Below, piece after piece: positions 1-8,549 of a stretch of DNA of 64,000 nt. How positions within the stretch are numbered: position 1 is the stretch's first letter; every line of letters begins with the position of its first letter. A program made the position numbers and the translations under genes. The DNA lies in contig NZ_RWIJ01000001.1 in NCBI RefSeq assembly GCF_019805165.1, positions 354,081 to 418,080 on the forward strand. The letters are read 5' to 3'. This stretch comes from Azospirillum sp. 412522. GTDB lineage: Bacteria > Pseudomonadota > Alphaproteobacteria > Azospirillales > Azospirillaceae. The notes beneath the pieces are model-generated. The model saw nothing but the letters and a program-made list of their open reading frames with translations. It was not told where the DNA came from and ran no database searches.

Positions 1-150
1 GCCGCCCCGGCTTCGGCCTTCTCGGCCGCCGCGCAGTCTGCCTCCGCGGTTCCGGCCCCGGCCTTCTCGGCGGTCGCCGCCCCGGCCTCGGCCTTCTCGG
101 CCGCCGCGCAATCTGCCTCCGCGGTTCCGGCTCCGGCCTTCTCGGCGTCC
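1..150 (+). repeat. 75-bp tandem repeat, two copies
   Basis: Positions 1-75 and 76-150 differ at only five bases. Three differences are synonymous third-position changes. The other two fall in the last codon (Val to Ser). The unit is 25 codons, so the frame is preserved. The array may continue left of the window. Confidence 0.85.
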
Positions 151-315
151 GCTCACTCCGCGTCGGCAATGTCGGCATCGGCCACCTCGGCGTCCGCCAC
201 CTCCGCGGCCGCCCAGTCGGCTTCAGCGACCTCCGCCGCGTCGGCTCCAGCTGCATCCACGTCAGCTTCGCCGGGGCCCGCAGCGGCGAGCGACGATCCC
301 ACGACCGAGGCGTGA
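1..315 (+). CDS. Ala/Ser-rich repeat protein, 3' part (candidate modified-peptide precursor)
   Basis: Frame 1 is open from the window edge to TGA at 313-315, so only the last 104 residues are visible and the start lies outside. The translation is almost only Ala, Ser, Pro, Thr, Val, Phe and Gln. It opens with two 25-residue repeats (AAPASAFSAAAQ then SASAVPAPAFSA plus one residue), then loose SAx triplets (SASAMSASATSASATS), and ends in a charged tail, SDDPTTEA. Third codon positions are nearly all G or C, as expected of a real frame here. It lies 129 bp upstream of ycaO on the same strand. Inference: it could be the substrate of the YcaO/TfuA cassette, a repetitive RiPP-like precursor with Ala/Ser core units. 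It could equally be the low-complexity tail of an unrelated surface protein. Confidence 0.55.
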   Translation, partial: AAPASAFSAAAQSASAVPAPAFSAVAAPASAFSAAAQSASAVPAPAFSASAHSASAMSASATSASATSAAAQSASATSAASAPAASTSASPGPAAASDDPTTEA

Positions 316-325
316 CCGGAATAGG

Positions 326-352
326 GGCCGGCCTCCTTATCGGAGGGTGGCC
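326..352 (+). other. imperfect hairpin between the repeat peptide and ycaO
   Basis: GGCC (326-329) pairs with GGCC (349-352) and CCTCC (332-336) with GGAGG (342-346) around a 5-nt loop, with a 2-nt internal mismatch. There is no T-run. It could act as a partial attenuator or processing site that lowers enzyme expression relative to the upstream peptide. Function is inferred only from position. Confidence 0.35.
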
Positions 353-444
353 TGCCCCGCCTCCGCCCTCTGCCTTTCCGCACCCCCGGGTGTGGTGTCC
401 ACATTCACCCGAACCGGCCGGAGCCGTGAGTCCTGATCCATCCC

Positions 445-1770
445 ATGGCTGATAGCGCATCGCCCGATACCGTCTATCCGGAGTTTCCCGGCATCCGTCT
501 GGGCGACACCGTCCATCGCGCCGCCAAGCGCTTCTTCATCGGCACCCACCGCACGGCGACGCCGGAAGAGACGCTGGCACGCATATCGCCCCATTTCGCG
601 CGCTGCGGCATCACGCGGCTGGCCGATGTGACCGGGCTGGACCGCCTGGGCATCCATACGGTCATCGGGCACCGGCCCAACAGTCCGACCTTGTCGGGCA
701 GCGCCGGCAAGGGCTTCAGCCTTGCCGCGGCCACCGTCTCCGCAGCGATGGAGGCAATCGAATTCCACCATGCCGAGCATCTGCGGCTGCCTCATGTCGA
801 AGCGGCATGGAATGAATTGCCGGTCGACGGGCGCATCCCCCTGGACCGGCTGCCGGGCACCAAGCACGGCTCCTTCCGTCCCGACCGGCCGGAGATCTGG
901 ACCTGGGGCTGGGATCTGATCGGCAACCGTCCGATCGCGGCACCCTGGACCGCGGTCGGGCTGCACAGCATGCCGCCGGGTACCAAGCCGGGCGCCCGCA
1001 GTTTCTACGCCATGGGCACCAACGGGCTGGCCAGCGGCAACCATATTCTGGAGGCGGTCGCCGCCGGTCTCTACGAGGTGATCGAACGGGATTCCGTCGC
1101 CTGCTGGCGTTATGCCGGCGAACGGCTCGGCTGGCCGACACCGCGGGTCGATCTGGACAGCATCGACGCACCGACCGTCCGCGATCTGCTGCACCGCTTC
1201 GATTTGGCGGGAATCCGTCCGCTGCTGTTCGACGTCACCACGGACATGGGCGTGCCGAGCTATATGGCAATCGTCTATGACCGCGAGATGCGCAAGACCG
1301 GCATGAACCGCGGCTATGGCAGCCATCTGGAGCCGGCGGTCGCCATGTGCCGCGCCTTGACCGAAGCGGTGCAGTCGCGGTTGGTCCTGATCGCCGGCTC
1401 GCGCGACGACTTCTTCCGCCGCGACATGGTCCGCAATCAGAATTCCGATGGCAGCGCGGAGATCGCGGCGCTGGAGGCGACGCCGGTCACCACCGACGGC
1501 CGACGCCACCTGAACCATGCCACCCCGACCTTCGAAGGCGACATCACCATTCTGCTGACCGTGCTGCGCCGTTCGGGAATCGAGCAGGCGCTCGTTTTCG
1601 ACCTGACCCAGCCGGAGATCGGCATTCCGGTGGTCCGAGCGCTGGTGCCGGGACTGGAAGGCTATCAGTTCGATTTCTATACTCCGGGAGCCCGGCCGCT
1701 GGCTTTCGCGGAAGCCTTGAAGGCGCATGGTTCCCGGCCTCAGCCGAGCCAGATGGGATCGGTCGCATGA
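445..1770 (+). CDS. ycaO: YcaO-domain protein (ATP-dependent backbone-amide-modifying enzyme)
   Basis: 441 aa. YcaO enzymes use ATP to activate a peptide backbone amide, giving azolines, or thioamides when a sulfide donor and TfuA are present. Visible signatures are a glycine-rich KGFSLAAATVSAAMEAIE segment near residues 90-110 with the conserved S-x3-E pattern, an E-R-D-S stretch near residue 215, and EAVQSR near residue 310, matching the ATP/Mg-binding region. The C-terminus (RPQPSQMGSVA) lacks the proline-rich end typical of azoline-forming YcaOs. ATG 445 has only a weak Shine-Dalgarno sequence. The stop overlaps the tfuA start (ATGA), so the two are translationally coupled. Pairing with TfuA and a ThiS/ThiF system argues for thioamidation rather than azole formation; the substrate is unknown. 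Confidence 0.88.
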   Translation: MADSASPDTVYPEFPGIRLGDTVHRAAKRFFIGTHRTATPEETLARISPHFARCGITRLADVTGLDRLGIHTVIGHRPNSPTLSGSAGKGFSLAAATVSAAMEAIEFHHAEHLRLPHVEAAWNELPVDGRIPLDRLPGTKHGSFRPDRPEIWTWGWDLIGNRPIAAPWTAVGLHSMPPGTKPGARSFYAMGTNGLASGNHILEAVAAGLYEVIERDSVACWRYAGERLGWPTPRVDLDSIDAPTVRDLLHRFDLAGIRPLLFDVTTDMGVPSYMAIVYDREMRKTGMNRGYGSHLEPAVAMCRALTEAVQSRLVLIAGSRDDFFRRDMVRNQNSDGSAEIAALEATPVTTDGRRHLNHATPTFEGDITILLTVLRRSGIEQALVFDLTQPEIGIPVVRALVPGLEGYQFDFYTPGARPLAFAEALKAHGSRPQPSQMGSVA

Positions 1771-3209
1771 AGATCTGTGTGTTCCTGGGTCCCACCATGC
1801 CGGTGGAGGATGCCCGCAAGATCCTGCCCGGTGCGGTTTATCTGCCGCCGGCCGCCCAGGCCGACGTCATCAGCGCCATGACCATCCACCGACCGGACGT
1901 GATCGCCCTGATCGACGGGGTGTTCGGTCAGTCCCTGTCGGTCTGGCACAAGGAAATCCTCTATGCCCTGCACAAGGGCGTCGCGGTCTACGGCGCGTCC
2001 AGCATGGGCGCGTTGCGGGCGGCCGAATGCCATCCCTTCGGCATGGTCCCGGTCGGCGAGGTGGCGCGTGGCTATGTCGAAGGCCGGCTGACCGGGGACG
2101 ACGAGGTAGCGCTGGCCCATGCCGGACCGGAGGACGGCTGGTTTCCGCTGTCGGAGCCGCTGGTGAACCTGCGCGCCAGCATGGCCGCGGCCTTGGCCGC
2201 CGGGGCGGCAGGCCCGGCGGCACACGACCGGGTGATCGCCGCTGCGAAGGGCTTGTACTTCACCGAGCGCACCCGTGACCGCATCCTCGCCGAAGCCGGG
2301 CTGAGCCAGGACGAGACGGAACGGCTGGAGCGCTTCCTGGAATCCGGTGCCATCGACCAGAAGCGCCGCGATGCGGAGGTGCTGCTCGGCCATCTCGCCA
2401 GCCTCATCATGCCGCCGCGGCCGGCGCCGTTCGACTTCAACGCGTCCCATTATTTCGACGTCCTGTACGAGCGCGACCGCCGCGTCAGCCATGGCGGCAA
2501 CACCGTGCCGCTGTCGGAGATCGCGTCGCATGCCGCCTTGCATCGGCCGGACTTCGCCGAGATCAACAATGCCGCCCTCGGCCGCCTGCTGATCCGCCAG
2601 TTCGCGGAGGTGATGGGCGTCACGGTGGATGAGGCGGCGGTTCGGACCGAAACACAGCGCTTCCGTGCCATGCGCGGTCTGAACGGGCCGGAGGCGCTGG
2701 CCGACTGGTGCCGCCGCAACGACCTGACCGACGCCGAGTTCTCGGAACTGATGACCGAACTGGCCATCGAGCGGGCGATGCGGCTCTGGTTGATCCCGCG
2801 CCGCTTCCTGGCGCGCACGACCAAGCCGGTGCTGAACGAACTGCGTCTGCGCGGGCTCTACGAGGCGACCGCCGAAGAGGCTGCGCTGGTCGACCGGGTG
2901 ATGGAGCTGCATTTCGGCGACCCCAGCCGCCAGCCGAAGGAAACGGTGGAACAACTGCTGGCCGAACATATCGCCTGCACCGCCTGCCGGGTTGATGCGC
3001 CGGCCGACGTCTGGTCGTATGAATATGGCTTCAAGGATCTGCTGGACCTGCGCATCGACCTGATGCGGGCCAAGCAGGTGCGCGACCTGTTCCGTCAACT
3101 GGCGGCGGAGGCGGAAGCGGCGCTGGCTCCCCCACCGGTGCCGGAACCGCAGCCGTCGCAGCCTGCGGCGCAGGAAGGTCCCGTGTCGGAAAGGGAGATG
3201 CAGACGTGA
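1767..3209 (+). CDS. tfuA: TfuA-domain protein (YcaO partner)
   Basis: 480 aa. The first ~130 residues form the TfuA core: MKICVFLGPTMP start, DGVFGQSLSVWHKEILYAL, then YGASSMGALRAAE near residues 74-86. Known TfuA proteins pair with YcaO in thioamide formation and in trifolitoxin-type clusters, where they help deliver sulfur. The following ~350 residues are a mostly helical extension of unknown function with HF-GD and CxxC-like features (ACTACR near 410), ending in a Pro/Gln-rich tail. The start is fixed by the ATGA overlap with ycaO; a longer in-frame ORF upstream is only a shadow of ycaO. The stop overlaps the GTG of the next gene. All four cassette genes are tightly packed, consistent with one transcript. 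Confidence 0.88.
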   Translation: MKICVFLGPTMPVEDARKILPGAVYLPPAAQADVISAMTIHRPDVIALIDGVFGQSLSVWHKEILYALHKGVAVYGASSMGALRAAECHPFGMVPVGEVARGYVEGRLTGDDEVALAHAGPEDGWFPLSEPLVNLRASMAAALAAGAAGPAAHDRVIAAAKGLYFTERTRDRILAEAGLSQDETERLERFLESGAIDQKRRDAEVLLGHLASLIMPPRPAPFDFNASHYFDVLYERDRRVSHGGNTVPLSEIASHAALHRPDFAEINNAALGRLLIRQFAEVMGVTVDEAAVRTETQRFRAMRGLNGPEALADWCRRNDLTDAEFSELMTELAIERAMRLWLIPRRFLARTTKPVLNELRLRGLYEATAEEAALVDRVMELHFGDPSRQPKETVEQLLAEHIACTACRVDAPADVWSYEYGFKDLLDLRIDLMRAKQVRDLFRQLAAEAEAALAPPPVPEPQPSQPAAQEGPVSEREMQT

Positions 3210-3490
3210 CCAACGCAGAGGTGACCATCCGCGTGCCGACCCCGTTGCGCGGCTTCATCGGCGGACGCGATCAGGTGACGGTTCCCGGCGCCACGGTGCG
3301 TGAGGCGCTCTCGGCGCTGACCGCCGGACAGGATGCCTTCCGCGACCGGCTTTTCACCGCGGAAGGCGACCTGCGCCGTTTCGTGAACGTTTATCTTGGC
3401 CGCGACGACGTGCGGCGGCTGGGCGGGCTGGAGGCGGCATTGCCGGCCGGCGCCACCCTGACCCTGATGGTCGCCCTGGCGGGCGGATGA
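3206..3490 (+). CDS. ThiS/MoaD-like ubiquitin-fold sulfur carrier protein
   Basis: 94 aa. The small beta-grasp pattern (VTIRVPTPLRGFIGG, VPGATVREAL, FVNVYLGRDDVRRLGGLEA, LPAGATLTLMVALAGG) ends exactly in Gly-Gly. In this family that terminus is adenylated by a ThiF/MoeB-type enzyme and converted to a thiocarboxylate. GTG 3206 overlaps the tfuA stop (GTGA). Being between tfuA and a rhodanese-ThiF gene, it is best read as the dedicated sulfur donor of this cassette rather than a thiamine or molybdopterin gene, because no thi or moa genes are near. Confidence 0.88.
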   Translation: MTNAEVTIRVPTPLRGFIGGRDQVTVPGATVREALSALTAGQDAFRDRLFTAEGDLRRFVNVYLGRDDVRRLGGLEAALPAGATLTLMVALAGG

Positions 3491-3503
3491 GGAGCGTCGC
3501 GTC

Positions 3504-4661
3504 ATGAGCTTGAAGGACCGTCGCCTTGCCGACCTGCGTGCCCGCATCGCGGAAGTGACCGCCGCCGACGCGGTTGCCCTGCAGCGGGACGGCGCCCTGC
3601 TGGTCGATGTTCGCGAGGACGAGGAGACGGCGACCGGCAGTCCGGCCGGAGCGCTGCGCCTGCCGCGTGGCTTCCTGGAACTGCGGATCGAGGAGAAGGC
3701 GCCCGACCCCGCGCGTCCTCTCCTGTTGATGTGCGCCGGCGGCACCCGTTCGCTGTTCGCGGCGGAGGATCTGCTGAGATTGGGCTATGGGGACGTACGG
3801 TCGGTCGCCGGCGGTTTTTCCGCCTGGAAAGCCGCCGGACTGCCGGTCGAGGTGCCGCCGCAGCTCGACGCCGCCCAGCGCGAGCGCTACCGCCGCCACC
3901 TGACCATGCCGGAGGTGGGGGAGGCCGGTCAGCACAGGCTTCTGCGCAGCCGCGTCGCCCTGATCGGCGCAGGTGGACTCGGTTCCCCCATCGCACTCTA
4001 TCTTGCCGCCGCCGGGGTGGGGCGCCTGACCCTGATCGACGACGACCGCGTGGAGCGCAGCAACCTTCAGCGCCAGATCCTGCATGCCGAAAGCCGGCTG
4101 GGCCAGCGCAAGGTGGAGAGTGGCCGCGCTGCCCTGCTCGACCTCAACCCGACCATCGAAGTGGTGTCGCACGACACGAGGCTGGAGGCAGCCAACGTGC
4201 TGGACCTGCTGGGTGGGCATGATGTGGTGGTCGACGGGTCCGACAATCTGCCGACGCGCTATCTGGTCAACGACGCCTGCCTGCGGCTGGGCGTGCCGAA
4301 CGTCTATGGTGCCATTTTCCGATTCGAGGGGCAGGTGTCGGTGTTCGGTGGTGCCGTGCCGGGTCTGAGGCCCTGCTACCGTTGCCTGTTCCCCGAACCG
4401 CCGCCGGCTGAATACGCCCCGTCCTGCGCCGAAGCCGGCGTGCTGGGCGTGCTGCCCGGGGTGATCGGCACCATCATGGCGGCCGAGACGATCAAGCTGC
4501 TGCTCGGCCTTGGCGAGCCGCTGGCAGGTCGGCTGCTGCTCTATGACGGCCTGCGCGGCGAGTTCAACGAGATCGCGGTTCCGGTTGATCCGGACTGCCC
4601 GTCCTGTTCGGCGGGCGCGCGGCCGGAGCTGAACGACATCGCGGCGGTTTGTGCGGGATGA
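3504..4661 (+). CDS. rhodanese-ThiF/MoeB fusion, activating and sulfurating enzyme for the carrier
   Basis: 385 aa. Residues ~25-115 are a rhodanese domain with the C-x5-R loop CAGGTRS (Cys77). Residues ~130-375 are an E1-like ThiF/MoeB domain: GAGGLGSP nucleotide loop at ~155, the D-x-x-x-x-S-N-L-x-R-Q pattern, DGSDNLPTRYL, zinc pairs CYRC and CPSC, and a candidate catalytic Cys in PSCAEAGVLG. It should adenylate the C-terminal Gly of the preceding carrier and hand over persulfide sulfur from Cys77. In most MoeBR/MOCS3 proteins rhodanese is C-terminal; here it is N-terminal. A GAGGAG Shine-Dalgarno precedes ATG 3504, 13 bp after the carrier stop. Confidence 0.88.
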   Translation: MSLKDRRLADLRARIAEVTAADAVALQRDGALLVDVREDEETATGSPAGALRLPRGFLELRIEEKAPDPARPLLLMCAGGTRSLFAAEDLLRLGYGDVRSVAGGFSAWKAAGLPVEVPPQLDAAQRERYRRHLTMPEVGEAGQHRLLRSRVALIGAGGLGSPIALYLAAAGVGRLTLIDDDRVERSNLQRQILHAESRLGQRKVESGRAALLDLNPTIEVVSHDTRLEAANVLDLLGGHDVVVDGSDNLPTRYLVNDACLRLGVPNVYGAIFRFEGQVSVFGGAVPGLRPCYRCLFPEPPPAEYAPSCAEAGVLGVLPGVIGTIMAAETIKLLLGLGEPLAGRLLLYDGLRGEFNEIAVPVDPDCPSCSAGARPELNDIAAVCAG

Positions 4662-4692
4662 CCGGCCTCGACGGAAGCCGGCCCTTCTTCCA
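4662..4692 (+). terminator. weak hairpin after the YcaO/TfuA cassette
   Basis: CCGGC (4662-4666) pairs with GCCGG (4677-4681), followed by a pyrimidine stretch (cccttcttcc). It sits between convergent transcription units. The T-run is poor, so termination is uncertain. Confidence 0.35.
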
Positions 4693-4732
4693 TCATCGGA
4701 CCGGCATTCGGCCGGCCGCGGCGGGGAGGGGA

Positions 4733-5128
4733 TCAGGCGGCCGTCTTCTGGACGATGACGTTCTGGACCAGCTTCTTCAGGGCGACGAAATCGACGGGCT
4801 TCGTCACCAGCTCGACCGCGCCGATGTCCAGGGCGCGGCGCCGGTTTTCAGTGTCGCTGTAGGCAGTGACCATGATGACCGGCACATGCGGAGCTTCCGA
4901 GCGAAGGCGCTGGAGGAAGTCGAGACCGCTCATTCCCGGCATATTGATATCGCTGAGGACAAGAACAGCTTCCGGTTGCAGGCCGGTGTTCAAGCTTTTG
5001 AGTGCCTCCTCCCCAGAAGAGGCAAAGTGAAGCGCCAGTTCGCCGCGGCGCAATTCTGCGCGAAAGCGTTGCCGGAACAGATCCTCGATATCGGGTTCGT
5101 CATCGACGACGAGGATTCCCAGGGTCAT
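4733..5128 (-). CDS. single-domain response regulator
   Basis: 131 aa, receiver domain only: DDEPD acidic pocket near residues 9-13, phosphoacceptor Asp60 in LSDINMPG, Thr in VTAYSD and Lys in TKPVD. It has no output domain, so it probably works as a phosphorelay shuttle or by protein contact. Its ATG overlaps the stop of the upstream PAS kinase, so it ends a three-gene signalling operon. Confidence 0.92.
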   Translation of the reverse strand: MTLGILVVDDEPDIEDLFRQRFRAELRRGELALHFASSGEEALKSLNTGLQPEAVLVLSDINMPGMSGLDFLQRLRSEAPHVPVIMVTAYSDTENRRRALDIGAVELVTKPVDFVALKKLVQNVIVQKTAA

Positions 5129-6846
5129 GTCTTTCGGCGCTCCCCTAGCGACATGGCCGTCACGGTACGTGGCAGCGTGATCGTAAACTCGGCATGCTCG
5201 TTTTCGATGCTGGATACGTCGAAACGGCCCCTGTGCTGATGTACCACGATGTCGTAGCTGAGTGAAAGGCCTAACCCGGTTCCTTCGCCTGTGGGCTTTG
5301 TAGTGAAAAACGGCGTGAATAGTTTCTCCATCACTGCGGGAGGCATGCCGATACCATTGTCACGGACCTTTATCGATACGTCCGTTCCTCGCGCTTCGGT
5401 TGTGATTGCCAGCGTCGGCTCGAAGGTGGAATCGCCGCAGATCAACTGCCGTTTGCGGACGGCGTAAAAGCTGTTTGTGAACAAATTCACCAGCACGCGC
5501 GAGATGTCCTGCGGAACCAGCTTCACCTCGCCCACCGCCGCGTCGAATCGGCGCTCCAGCGTCGCATTGAAACTGCGGTCCTGGGCGCGCACGGCATGGT
5601 AGGACAGGGCCAGCGCCTCCTCCACCAGGGCATTCAGGTCGGTGGTCTGCCATTCGCCGCCGCCGCCGCGTGAATGGGCCAGCATGCTCTTGACGATGTT
5701 GTCGGCGCGGCGGCCATGGTCGGCGATCTTGCGCAGGTTGCTTTGCAGGCTGTCGACCAGATCATCCACGTCGGCGCGGGTCGCCTCGTCCAGATGACCG
5801 TTCAGCGGTTCCAGCAGTGCCAGCGTCTCGTCCAGCAACTCGCCGGATAGTTCGGCGAAGTTGTTGACGAAGTTCAGCGGGTTCTTCAGCTCATGCGCGA
5901 TGCCGGCGGTCAGCTGGCCGAGCGAAGCCATCTTCTCCTGCACGATCAATTGCTGCTGGGTCTCGCGCAGTTCCTTCAGGATCGCCTCGGCCCGCTCCTT
6001 GGCCTCCCGCAGTTCGTCCTCGATGCGCTTGCGGTCGGTGATGTCGTGCTGGGTGATGACGTAACCGCCGTCGGCGCGTGGCGCGGTGCGGATGTCCAGG
6101 ATGCGGCCGTTCGAAGGCACCTGACGTTCGGAATTGATGACGCCCTTGACCAGAAAGCGGGTGCACAGTTCCGCCACGGTCTCTTCGCAGGGGACGTCGC
6201 CGTAATCGCCCCGCCGGTGGTTGTAATGGAGGGTCTCTGCCACCGGAGTCCCCGGCGGGAACATGCCGGGAGGATAGTCCCAAAGCCGGAAATACTCGCT
6301 GTTGGCGCCCTCCAGGCGCAGGTCGCGGTCCAGCATCAGCACGCCATTGGGCATGGCATCGATGGCCGCCTGCAGCAGTTGCCCCTGATGCGGGATCTCG
6401 GCATTGGCGGCTTCGGGGCGCATCTGGGTCAGCATCTCCATCACCGCGGGAGCGCCCCCCCAGTCCACCGGTTCAAGCAGCTGGTCGAACCACTGGATGC
6501 TGGTATCGGCCCGGTGGCGCTTGATCCGGCGGGCCAGCGACTGGGTCGGACCCTGCAGGCAGCGGACGTAGGCGTTGCGCTCCGCCAGCCGGGCGTCTTC
6601 CGGAATGAGGGCCATGATGTCGGGCAGGGCCATCACCTGTCCGACCGACTCGTAGCCCAGCAGGCGGGCAAGCGTGCCGCTGCAATGCAGGATCACGCCG
6701 TCGCGATGGACGATCAAGCCTGGCATCGCCGCGACCAGCTGGTCGTGGTAGCGTTGCGCCCGTACAAGCGAGGCCGCGACCGATTCCTCCGGGGAATAGG
6801 ACGACAGCGGGGGCAGGGCTCGCAGCAGATCGGCTTTGTCGTCCAT
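5125..6846 (-). CDS. PAS-domain sensor histidine kinase
   Basis: 573 aa, no membrane segment. Two PAS-like regions (residues ~35-150 and ~165-290) precede a short coiled coil, then the H-box IAHELKNPLNF (His318) and a complete HATPase with NLFTNS, DNGIGMPP, FTTKPTGEGTGLGLSLS. ATG 6846 starts MDDKADLL; the open frame continues upstream but only as a shadow of the neighbouring kinase. It is 53 bp downstream of the receiver-kinase gene and overlaps the following receiver gene, suggesting co-expression in one phosphorelay. Confidence 0.9.
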   Translation of the reverse strand: MDDKADLLRALPPLSSYSPEESVAASLVRAQRYHDQLVAAMPGLIVHRDGVILHCSGTLARLLGYESVGQVMALPDIMALIPEDARLAERNAYVRCLQGPTQSLARRIKRHRADTSIQWFDQLLEPVDWGGAPAVMEMLTQMRPEAANAEIPHQGQLLQAAIDAMPNGVLMLDRDLRLEGANSEYFRLWDYPPGMFPPGTPVAETLHYNHRRGDYGDVPCEETVAELCTRFLVKGVINSERQVPSNGRILDIRTAPRADGGYVITQHDITDRKRIEDELREAKERAEAILKELRETQQQLIVQEKMASLGQLTAGIAHELKNPLNFVNNFAELSGELLDETLALLEPLNGHLDEATRADVDDLVDSLQSNLRKIADHGRRADNIVKSMLAHSRGGGGEWQTTDLNALVEEALALSYHAVRAQDRSFNATLERRFDAAVGEVKLVPQDISRVLVNLFTNSFYAVRKRQLICGDSTFEPTLAITTEARGTDVSIKVRDNGIGMPPAVMEKLFTPFFTTKPTGEGTGLGLSLSYDIVVHQHRGRFDVSSIENEHAEFTITLPRTVTAMSLGERRKT

Positions 6847-6899
6847 GAAGGCATCCCGAAGATGTCGTCCGCAGGTCTCTGTCGGCCGATCCGGAAGGG

Positions 6900-8549
6900 T
6901 CAGGGGGCATCCAGCGGCAGCCGCAGGATCACGCAGGTTCCCCGGCCGGGTTCGCTGTCGATGTCGATCTCGCCGCCGAGCTTGCCGGTCACCAGATTGA
7001 ACACGGCATAGAGCCCCAGCCCCATGCTGCCGGCGCCGCGGCGGGTGGTGGTGAAGGGCTGGAACAGCCGTGGCTGGATGTCGGGAGGGATGCCGCGGCC
7101 GTTGTCGGACACGCGCAGTTCCACCCGCTCCTCGCCCAGCATCCGCACCGAAACCGTGACCTTGCCGGGTCGGCGGACGGCATCGTCCTGCGGCTCGCTG
7201 GCTCCCACGGAAGGCTCCGCCCCGAAAGCGTGGGCGAAGGCGTTGGTCAGCAGTGCCAGCAGCACCTCGGTCAACGCGCCGGGATAGGTATCGAGCGCCA
7301 GTCCGTCCGGGCATTCCAGCGCCAGCTCATGGCCGGCGGCAGCCGGCTGCACCTGTACCGCCAGCACAATGTCCGACAGGTAATCGCGCAGGCCGACGCG
7401 GCTGCGGGGTGAACTGGCCTTGCCCTCCGTCACCAGCTTCAGGCTCTGGATCAACGCGGCTGCGCGTTCGATGTTGGCGACCAGCAAGGTGGAGACCTCG
7501 CTGGCGGTCCCGACATAATCCTGGAAATCGCTCTTGCGCAGCTGGCCGCCCTTGAAGGTCAGAATGATCGTTTCCGACGCTGCCTGCAGATGGGTGGCGG
7601 CGGTCAGCGCAATGCCGACGGGGGTGTTGATCTCATGCGCGACCGCGGCGATCAGCTGGGCGATCACCGCCATCTTCTCCGCCCGGATCAGGTCGGCCTG
7701 CATGCGTTCCAGATCGGTCAGCGCCTGTTCGGCCGAATCCTTGGCACGGCGCAGGGCTTCCGCCTGCACCTTGCGTTCGGTGATGTCATAGAGCCAGACG
7801 ATGAAGACCGGCTGGTTTTCGTAGGTGGTGCGATCGACGGACATCGCCATCCACACCGTCCGCCCATCCTCGCGGACGCAATGGATCTCGTCCGAAGCAG
7901 ACAAGGCTCCCATCCCGGACGCCCGGTCCGGCAGCCGGTTCCGGACATGGCTGAACAGGGTGGGCGCGCAGCGCTGCTGAAGCGCGTCGGCAGGCACGCC
8001 GAACAGGTCGGTGCAGCGCTGGTTGCAATAGAGCAGCTCGCCGGCTTCGGTGATGATCGCCACCCCGATCGGGCTGCCGTCCAGGACCCGGCGCAGGCGG
8101 GCGGCCTGGGCGCGCGACGCCGCTTCCGCCGTGCGCGTTTCCTGCAGGGCGTCGCGCAGGCGGCGGACGGCACGGCAGGCTTCCAGCGTCTTATGGATGG
8201 TGGCTTCCAGGTCGGCGAAGTCGATGGGCTTGATGATGAAGTCGAAAGCGCCGCGGTTCATCGCCGCACGGACATTGCCCAGGTCGCCATAGGCCGACAC
8301 CATGACCGCGCGGATATCGGAATTCACCTGCGGCAGGTGGTCCAGCAGGGTCAGCCCATCCATGCCGGGCATGTTGATGTCGCTCAGCACCATGTCGATA
8401 TCGGGCCGGTCGCGTAACGTCGCCAGCGCTTCCTGCCCATCATGGGCGAACAGGAATTCCAGTTCGCCGGCGCGGACGGCGCGGCGGAAACGCTGCATGA
8501 TCAGCGTCTGGACGTCCCGCTCGTCGTCGACAACCAGTATCTTGCCCAT
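6900..8549 (-). CDS. receiver-PAS-histidine kinase (hybrid, N-terminal REC)
   Basis: 549 aa. An N-terminal receiver (Asp57 in LSDINMPG; TKP-like IKPIDF) is followed by a PAS domain (~155-265, with PAC end VWLYDITERK), coiled coil, H-box AAVAHEINTPVGI (His305) and HATPase (LLTNAFAHAF, DNGRGIPPD, TTRRGAGSMGLGLY). Having REC at the N-terminus implies the kinase is itself controlled by another phosphodonor. It is first gene of the operon with the two genes downstream. The 264 bp upstream should hold the promoter; no clear motif was found there. Confidence 0.9.
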   Translation of the reverse strand: MGKILVVDDERDVQTLIMQRFRRAVRAGELEFLFAHDGQEALATLRDRPDIDMVLSDINMPGMDGLTLLDHLPQVNSDIRAVMVSAYGDLGNVRAAMNRGAFDFIIKPIDFADLEATIHKTLEACRAVRRLRDALQETRTAEAASRAQAARLRRVLDGSPIGVAIITEAGELLYCNQRCTDLFGVPADALQQRCAPTLFSHVRNRLPDRASGMGALSASDEIHCVREDGRTVWMAMSVDRTTYENQPVFIVWLYDITERKVQAEALRRAKDSAEQALTDLERMQADLIRAEKMAVIAQLIAAVAHEINTPVGIALTAATHLQAASETIILTFKGGQLRKSDFQDYVGTASEVSTLLVANIERAAALIQSLKLVTEGKASSPRSRVGLRDYLSDIVLAVQVQPAAAGHELALECPDGLALDTYPGALTEVLLALLTNAFAHAFGAEPSVGASEPQDDAVRRPGKVTVSVRMLGEERVELRVSDNGRGIPPDIQPRLFQPFTTTRRGAGSMGLGLYAVFNLVTGKLGGEIDIDSEPGRGTCVILRLPLDAP

